The translations under genes and the position numbers were made by a program. A stretch of DNA of 10,017 nt from Candidatus Aerophobota bacterium (GTDB lineage Bacteria; Aerophobota; Aerophobia; Aerophobales; AE-B3A): assembly GCA_030602105.1 (NCBI GenBank), contig JAUWAK010000033.1, forward strand, positions 1 through 10,017, read 5' to 3'. How positions within the stretch are numbered: the stretch's first letter is position 1; every line of letters begins with the position of its first letter. This document shows, piece after piece, positions 6,659-10,017 of the stretch. Under the pieces are notes generated by a model, which was not told the origin of the DNA, searched no databases, and worked only from the letters and a program-made list of their open reading frames with translations.

Positions 6659-7115
6659 CCCCTATCACCTTTATCTCGTCGCCCACTTCTATGTTCCCGC
6701 CCTCAAGGACCCTGGTGAATATGCCTTCCTTGGGCATAATACATTTTCCTATTTTCTCGTAGACCGCGCAATGGGTATGGCACTTCTTGCCTATCTGAGT
6801 TACCCTTAGTTTTACCTTTTCCCCGATCCGGACTTGCTGCCCTATTTCAAGACAGGCAAGATCCAGACCCTGGGTGGTAATGTTCTCAGCGAAGTCACCG
6901 GGCTCCAGCGTATCCTTCTCTCGGCTCTTGAGCTCGGGACAGAATTTCTGCTTTTTGATCCTTTCCAACGGAAGAAGACTCACCTGACGATGCCACCTCC
7001 CCGCATGAGCATCTCCTGACAGACCCCATCCCTTCCTTATATGCCCTTTAGCAATGGGCTTCTTAGACACCCCCTTTTTGCCACTCGTGTTAATGGAGAA
7101 AACCTTACCCGTCAT
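6627..7115 (-). CDS. MOSC-domain protein with three conserved cysteines
   Basis: MOSC domains occur in molybdenum-cofactor sulfurases and in stand-alone bacterial proteins thought to carry cofactor or sulfur. This 162-residue protein has GLSGDAHAG (31-39), RQVSLLPLE (43-51), PGDFAENI (72-79), GLDLACLEIGQQVRIGE (83-99) and a C-terminal IGKKCHTHC (108-116) with a further cysteine at 125 in GKCIMPKEGIF. I recall this Cys-rich tail from stand-alone MOSC proteins found beside mog/moaB genes in anaerobes. The single MOSC cysteine usually linked to sulfur transfer would be Cys112. It overlaps moaC by 11 bases and moaB by 32, so translational coupling is likely. The exact substrate is unknown; a direct cofactor-sulfuration role is inferred. 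Confidence 0.9.
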   Translation of the reverse strand: MTGKVFSINTSGKKGVSKKPIAKGHIRKGWGLSGDAHAGRWHRQVSLLPLERIKKQKFCPELKSREKDTLEPGDFAENITTQGLDLACLEIGQQVRIGEKVKLRVTQIGKKCHTHCAVYEKIGKCIMPKEGIFTRVLEGGNIEVGDEIKVIGDDKDWDSYGK

Positions 7116-7563
7116 CTACTCTTCCTTTTGTCCCACTTCTGCCACCCTTTTTCATTACCAATCGGATATTAGAAAAGGAAATCCCCTTGTCCACCCCCTT
7201 GCACATGTCATAGATAGTGAGAGCGGCAATCACGACACCCGTTAGTGCCTCCATCTCCACACCGGTCCTATCCTTTGCTTTGGTATGTGAGGTAATCTCG
7301 ATCAAATTCTCCTTTACCTCAAAATCTACTTTAGCCTGAGTAATAGATAAAGGATGGCACATTGGAATAAGTTGGGGGGTTTTTTTCACGGCCAGGATTC
7401 CTGCTACCCGGGCACAGGCCAACACATCCCCTTTAGGGATCCTTCCTTCCCGGATCATATGGATGGTTCCCGAAGAAAGTAGAACCTCACCCCTAGCCAC
7501 TGCCTCCCTAGCGGTAATCCCCTTTCCTCCTACATCAACCATGTCCAGTCTAGTCAAACTCAT
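7105..7563 (-). CDS. moaC: Cyclic pyranopterin monophosphate synthase MoaC
   Basis: MoaC converts the 3',8-cyclised GTP made by MoaA into cyclic pyranopterin monophosphate, the first stable molybdopterin precursor. The 152-residue length is normal. Key positions are visible: MVDVGGKGITAREAVARG at the N-terminus, Lys44 in IPKGD, PMCHPL with His70, TGVEMEALTG with Glu103 and Glu105, and YDMCKGVDK with Asp119 and Lys122, matching the catalytic set known from E. coli MoaC. Its ATG overlaps the moaA stop codon in an ATGA (7560-7563), so the two consecutive pathway enzymes are translationally coupled. The basic, glycine-rich tail (GGRSGTKGRVDDG) is the part that overlaps the MOSC gene. Confidence 0.97.
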   Translation of the reverse strand: MSLTRLDMVDVGGKGITAREAVARGEVLLSSGTIHMIREGRIPKGDVLACARVAGILAVKKTPQLIPMCHPLSITQAKVDFEVKENLIEITSHTKAKDRTGVEMEALTGVVIAALTIYDMCKGVDKGISFSNIRLVMKKGGRSGTKGRVDDG

Positions 7564-8513
7564 CCCCCTATTTCAAACATAAACCTACCTGCGTAGGGAA
7601 ACTCAAAATGGTGATGTTTGGGTTTGTTTCGAATAACCTTCTCATAGAGCTCCTTCATTGTTTCCCTGGGGGCCCCTTCTCGAAGAACTCCTTTTAGATC
7701 CACTTCAAAACCTGATAGAAGACAGGACCTGAGTTTCCCATCGGCGGTGAGACGCAGCCGGTTACAGGAATCGCAAAAAGGCTCAGAGAGAGGAGATATA
7801 AACCCCAAAGTAGGTTGACGCTTATTGACCCTAAAATAATGCGCAGGTCCCTTGCCAGGAGAAGAATCCACCGGCTCCAGAGGGCCCCATTTTTTCTGGA
7901 TCCTCTCTCTCACCTCAGTATTCGGGATATACCACCTTTTACCACCTATTTCATTGATAGGCATATGTTCAATAAAACGCACGAGGAGGCAATTCTCCAG
8001 AGCAAAGCTAACAAAATGAAAGATTTCCTCCTCATTAAAACCCTTGAGCAAAACCATGTTGACCTTGATAGGGTCTAGTCCGACCCTCCTGGCTGCAGCA
8101 ATTCCTCTCAGTACTTCTCCTAATTCATCGCACCCGGTAATCTCGGAAAACTTTCTCCTATCCAAACTATCCAGACTCACATTGATCCGGGAAAGCCCCG
8201 CCTCTTTCAAGGGAAGAGCAAGCTCAGCCAGGCGCAGCCCATTGGTTGTCATAGTAAGCTCTTCGATCCCCTGGACAGACGAGAGCATTTTCACCAGGCT
8301 CACTATGTTCCTTCTGACCAAGGGCTCTCCTCCGGTCACTCTCACGTGCTTGATTCCCCAATGAGTGGCGAGATTCAAGAATTTCACAATCTCCTCGAAA
8401 CTCAAGATCTCTTTAGGAGGAAGTTGAACCAGATTCTTATCGGGTCGGCAGTAAAAGCAGTTGAGGTTGCAGCGGTCTGTTACTGAAAGACGTAGATAGT
8501 CTATTTCATTCAT
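7560..8513 (-). CDS. moaA: GTP 3',8-cyclase MoaA (radical SAM)
   Basis: MoaA starts molybdenum-cofactor synthesis by rearranging GTP with two iron-sulfur clusters and S-adenosylmethionine. The 317-residue protein has the radical-SAM CNLNCFYC motif (Cys15, Cys19, Cys22), the SAM-binding VTGGEPL (59-65), NVSLDSL (111-117), and the C-terminal cluster ligands Cys247, Cys250 and Cys264 in PFCDSCNRLRL and LRSCLL, with Arg252 and Arg254 of the GTP-binding RLR motif. It ends in the conserved Gly-Gly tail (EIGG). The ATG lies inside the end of the M29-like gene (8-base overlap), with AGGTAGGT just upstream. Everything needed for activity appears present. Confidence 0.97.
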   Translation of the reverse strand: MNEIDYLRLSVTDRCNLNCFYCRPDKNLVQLPPKEILSFEEIVKFLNLATHWGIKHVRVTGGEPLVRRNIVSLVKMLSSVQGIEELTMTTNGLRLAELALPLKEAGLSRINVSLDSLDRRKFSEITGCDELGEVLRGIAAARRVGLDPIKVNMVLLKGFNEEEIFHFVSFALENCLLVRFIEHMPINEIGGKRWYIPNTEVRERIQKKWGPLEPVDSSPGKGPAHYFRVNKRQPTLGFISPLSEPFCDSCNRLRLTADGKLRSCLLSGFEVDLKGVLREGAPRETMKELYEKVIRNKPKHHHFEFPYAGRFMFEIGG

Positions 8514-9492
8514 CCCAATGACCTACCTGGGGAATTCCTTCCTTGACCAAAACGAAATTCTCATCCAACACTATGGTAGGTTTCCGGATAATCATATCCA
8601 TATGCAGGGGGGCCTCATTTACTCCTCCGAGACCAATATTGCTTCCCACCCCGATGTGCCCTGTCCTCCAGGCACTCTCATCTTCAGTTAGGATCCCGAC
8701 AACTTCACTTTTGGGATTTAGACCCACGGCTATCTCTGCTATTTGATAAGCATTGGGATGTTTAGCCTCCTCCAAGAAACACCGAAACTCATCAGCTTGT
8801 TTTCCCCCGCTAATTTCAACAATCTTCCCCTTTTTCACGGTGAGCTTTATGGGCTCCTCTATCAGTCCTATAAGAGAGGCGCTTCCATCAACCACAACCG
8901 TCCCCTGCACCGTATCTTCAAGAGGGGGAACATTTGCCTCAATTAGCGGCATTCCCATACATTGGCCCGGCTTGTGGCAGAGCCCCGTATCGGCATTGGC
9001 TCTTCTTCCGTCAATATCCGCCTTAAGATTTGTCCCCGAGGGAGAGGAGAATTCTATTGACCTGGCCCGGGCAAACTTCTCCGCCACCTTTTCCACTCCG
9101 GGAGCCAGTTTTCTAAAATCCACCCTCATAGCTTGCCGCATAAGAGTCTCTTCGTTTGCGCCACTCAGAGTCAGGACCCTTGCCCCACTCTGGCATGCCT
9201 GAACCCTGGCCCTGGTATGATACATGGTTACCTGGGTAGGAGTAAATATGACATCAGCGCTCCTCATGGCCGCAGCCACCGGCCTGGGAGGCTCCTGGCC
9301 AAGTTCTCGCAGGCCCATAACAGTTATGGCTACCTCTGCCCCTCTTTCCTGAGAAGCTATGGCAAGAACCTCGGCCAGGGATGTCTTGAGATTATCAGTA
9401 ACGATCAAGACATCTTCTCCCGGCTGAATATTAGCGGCAATAGTGGCAATATTTCTAGCTCCTTTTAGCATCTCCAGATATTTCACATCCAC
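8506..9492 (-). CDS. M29-like metallohydrolase (aminopeptidase T/AmpS relative)
   Basis: This 328-residue protein resembles the M29 clan of thermophilic metallo-aminopeptidases and the related NicX-type dioxygenases. The five metal positions can be matched: Glu185 in PLIEANVPP, Glu253 in AEIAVGLNP, His279 in GHIGVGSN, and the His297/Asp299 pair in APLHMDMII, all in the family's order. The N-terminal half (VLIVTDNLKTSLAEVLAIA; DVIFTPTQVTMYHT) is the usual alpha/beta domain. It is shorter than aminopeptidase T (about 410), so a peptidase role is not assured. GTG at 9490-9492 is chosen because GAGGGG (9501-9506) lies eight bases upstream and an in-frame TGA lies just before. It is the first gene after the 9545-9572 promoter and overlaps moaA by eight bases. 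A role in cofactor metabolism is only suggested by that link. Confidence 0.85.
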   Translation of the reverse strand: MDVKYLEMLKGARNIATIAANIQPGEDVLIVTDNLKTSLAEVLAIASQERGAEVAITVMGLRELGQEPPRPVAAAMRSADVIFTPTQVTMYHTRARVQACQSGARVLTLSGANEETLMRQAMRVDFRKLAPGVEKVAEKFARARSIEFSSPSGTNLKADIDGRRANADTGLCHKPGQCMGMPLIEANVPPLEDTVQGTVVVDGSASLIGLIEEPIKLTVKKGKIVEISGGKQADEFRCFLEEAKHPNAYQIAEIAVGLNPKSEVVGILTEDESAWRTGHIGVGSNIGLGGVNEAPLHMDMIIRKPTIVLDENFVLVKEGIPQVGHWDE

Positions 9493-9500
9493 AATCTTGA

Positions 9501-9506
9501 CCCCTC
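9501..9506 (-). promoter_or_regulatory. Ribosome binding site fixing the GTG start of the M29-like gene
   Basis: GAGGGG on the minus strand, eight bases before GTG (9490-9492). A TGA in the same frame overlaps it, ruling out an upstream start. Confidence 0.65.
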
Positions 9507-9544
9507 AGCACCCAAATGGTGAATCTATCGAACTCTCGAGGGCT

Positions 9545-9572
9545 ATGTTAGTACAAATTTGCCTTTTGTCAA
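9545..9572 (-). promoter_or_regulatory. Sigma70-type promoter for the M29-moa operon
   Basis: On the minus strand, a perfect -35 TTGACA (9567-9572) is followed after 16 bases by TAACAT (9545-9550), which matches four of six -10 bases. Transcription would start near 9538, giving a leader of about 46 bases before the GTG of the M29-like gene. It is the best promoter seen in the window and sits in the only spacer longer than 150 bases. Confidence 0.6.
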
Positions 9573-9576
9573 GAAT

Positions 9577-9589
9577 ACTCGACACGAGT
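9577..9589 (-). other. Short hairpin just upstream of the -35 box
   Basis: Perfect 5-base inverted repeat ACTCG/CGAGT around a 3-base loop, ending five bases before the TTGACA. It may be an operator or the tail of a terminator for the upstream gene. No adjoining T-tract was seen. Confidence 0.3.
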
Positions 9590-9592
9590 TCG

Positions 9593-9608
9593 CTTCCTCG
9601 TGAGGAAG
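9593..9608 (-). other. Perfect palindrome in the spacer, possible transcript-end hairpin or operator
   Basis: CTTCCTC and GAGGAAG form a 7-base inverted repeat with only two central bases. It lies 67 bases past the stop of the exported-protein gene and 20 bases before the promoter. With the repeats at 9577-9589 and 9625-9640 it makes three small inverted repeats in 64 bases. The first T-run after it is too weak to call a terminator with confidence. Confidence 0.35.
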
Positions 9609-9624
9609 TGTTATCTCATACCCG

Positions 9625-9640
9625 AGGACACCCACGTCCT
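9625..9640 (-). repeat. Weak inverted repeat in the spacer
   Basis: AGGAC and GTCCT are separated by six bases. It lies 35 bases past the stop codon of the exported-protein gene. Alone it is unremarkable; it is listed because it belongs to a run of three. Confidence 0.25.
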
Positions 9641-9675
9641 GCACCGACTCAAAAGCTACCCTGAGCTTCCAGAAT

Positions 9676-10017
9676 TCACTTACTTACGACGGCTATTTTC
9701 CCCACCACTCTCGTTCCTTCCTCGTCAGTCACAAAAACAAGGTAAACTCCTCTCGCAACGTTCTGGCGGACTTCGTTAGTACCGTCCCAGGTGGCCGTTT
9801 TCGAGTATCCCTCCAGAGTTACCTCGTTATTCTCCTGGAGCGTTCGCACCAAATTTCCAGCAAGGTCAAAAATGAGAACCACGAACCCTGCGCCTGAAGA
9901 AAGATTGGTAATTCTGACCCGCTGGCCTTCCCGAAAATTGCAGGGGTTAGGATAAATCACAACTGAGGTACCCGGGAGGGCCCCCTCATTCAGGGAAATG
10001 AGTTCCTTTACCTCATC
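9676..10017 (-). CDS. C-terminal FlgD-Ig/type IX-sorting-like domain of an exported protein (5' end beyond window)
   Basis: The frame is open from the window edge, giving 113 residues and a TGA stop at 9676-9678. It contains VVIYPNPCNFREGQ, then RITNL, VVLIFDLAGNLVRTL, the TATWDGTNEVRQNVARGVYLV block and an end of VVGKIAVVSK. This order of YPNP, FDLAGNLVR, WDGTNE, VARGVY and GKI is the pattern of FlgD Ig-like and type IX secretion C-terminal sorting domains, which terminate large secreted or surface proteins. The N-terminus, signal peptide and catalytic domains are outside the window, so the function of the full protein is unknown. A GTG at 9958-9960 could act as a start but the frame continues upstream with sense codons, so it is almost certainly internal. 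It is separated from the next gene by a 183-base spacer. Confidence 0.8.
   Translation of the reverse strand, partial: DEVKELISLNEGALPGTSVVIYPNPCNFREGQRVRITNLSSGAGFVVLIFDLAGNLVRTLQENNEVTLEGYSKTATWDGTNEVRQNVARGVYLVFVTDEEGTRVVGKIAVVSK

Noticed and set aside
6342..6809. Plus-strand open frame of 155 codons
   Set aside because: It is antisense to moaB/mog and the MOSC gene and shows only low-complexity Ser/Thr-rich sequence; a shadow frame.
8753..9202. Plus-strand open frame of 149 codons
   Set aside because: Antisense to the M29-like gene, with Ser/Pro-rich composition typical of a shadow frame and no recognisable domain.
9520..9595. LexA-type CGAAC-N4-GTTCG box
   Set aside because: CGAAC and GTTCG half-sites are present but about 50 bases apart, not at the required spacing, so this is not a LexA box.
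9493..9675. Molybdenum-cofactor riboswitch upstream of the moa block
   Set aside because: The hairpins lie upstream of the predicted transcript start, the remaining leader is only about 46 bases, and no known consensus is recognisable.
9958..9960. GTG as the true start of a 94-residue protein
   Set aside because: The frame continues open to the window edge with sense codons, and a lone sorting domain without an N-terminal part makes no biological sense.
1..10017. CRISPR array, tRNA, insertion sequence or phage gene
   Set aside because: No regularly spaced direct repeats, cloverleaf-like sequence, transposase or integrase motif was seen on either strand.

Overview
All ten protein genes in this window lie on the minus strand, so transcription runs from high to low coordinates. 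The set suggests a bacterium: it has an FtsZ, bacterial-type PheS, RNase PH and PolX, plus an exported-protein C-terminus of the FlgD-Ig/type IX-like kind seen mostly in diderm, FCB-like and uncultured candidate phyla. Molybdenum-cofactor genes fit an organism with molybdo- or tungsto-enzymes, often anaerobic. Base composition is close to balanced by eye, and TTG and GTG starts are used freely. The species cannot be named from the sequence. No CRISPR array, tRNA, rRNA, insertion sequence or prophage gene was seen.

Layout in transcription order. (1) 10017-9676: the C-terminal end of a secreted or surface protein. (2) 9675-9493: a hairpin-rich spacer holding the only good sigma70-type promoter seen (perfect TTGACA). 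(3) 9492-6158: a tight block of an M29-like metallohydrolase, moaA, moaC, a MOSC-domain protein and moaB/mog, with every junction overlapping. (4) 6112-3702: pheS without pheT, a divergent ftsZ and a small two-helix membrane protein of DUF2273 type. (5) 3620-1714: rph overlapping a single gene that fuses RdgB (XTP/dITP pyrophosphatase) to CoaE (dephospho-CoA kinase). (6) 1601-1: polX, cut by the window edge.

Functionally, moaA and moaC make cyclic pyranopterin monophosphate from GTP. MoaB/Mog activates molybdopterin with AMP, and the MOSC protein probably handles the cofactor or sulfur. Molybdopterin synthase (moaD/moaE) and moeA are not here. The other genes cover translation, division, RNA 3'-end processing, nucleotide-pool cleaning, CoA synthesis and DNA repair. 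The short gaps and shared strand suggest one long housekeeping transcript, perhaps with weak attenuators at 5088-5112 and 1671-1688.

The points most worth a second look are the RdgB-CoaE fusion, the FtsZ with changed GTP-binding and T7-loop residues next to a small membrane protein, and the pheS gene separated from pheT. No clearly new multi-gene system was found; most of the window is recognisable housekeeping in an unusual arrangement.
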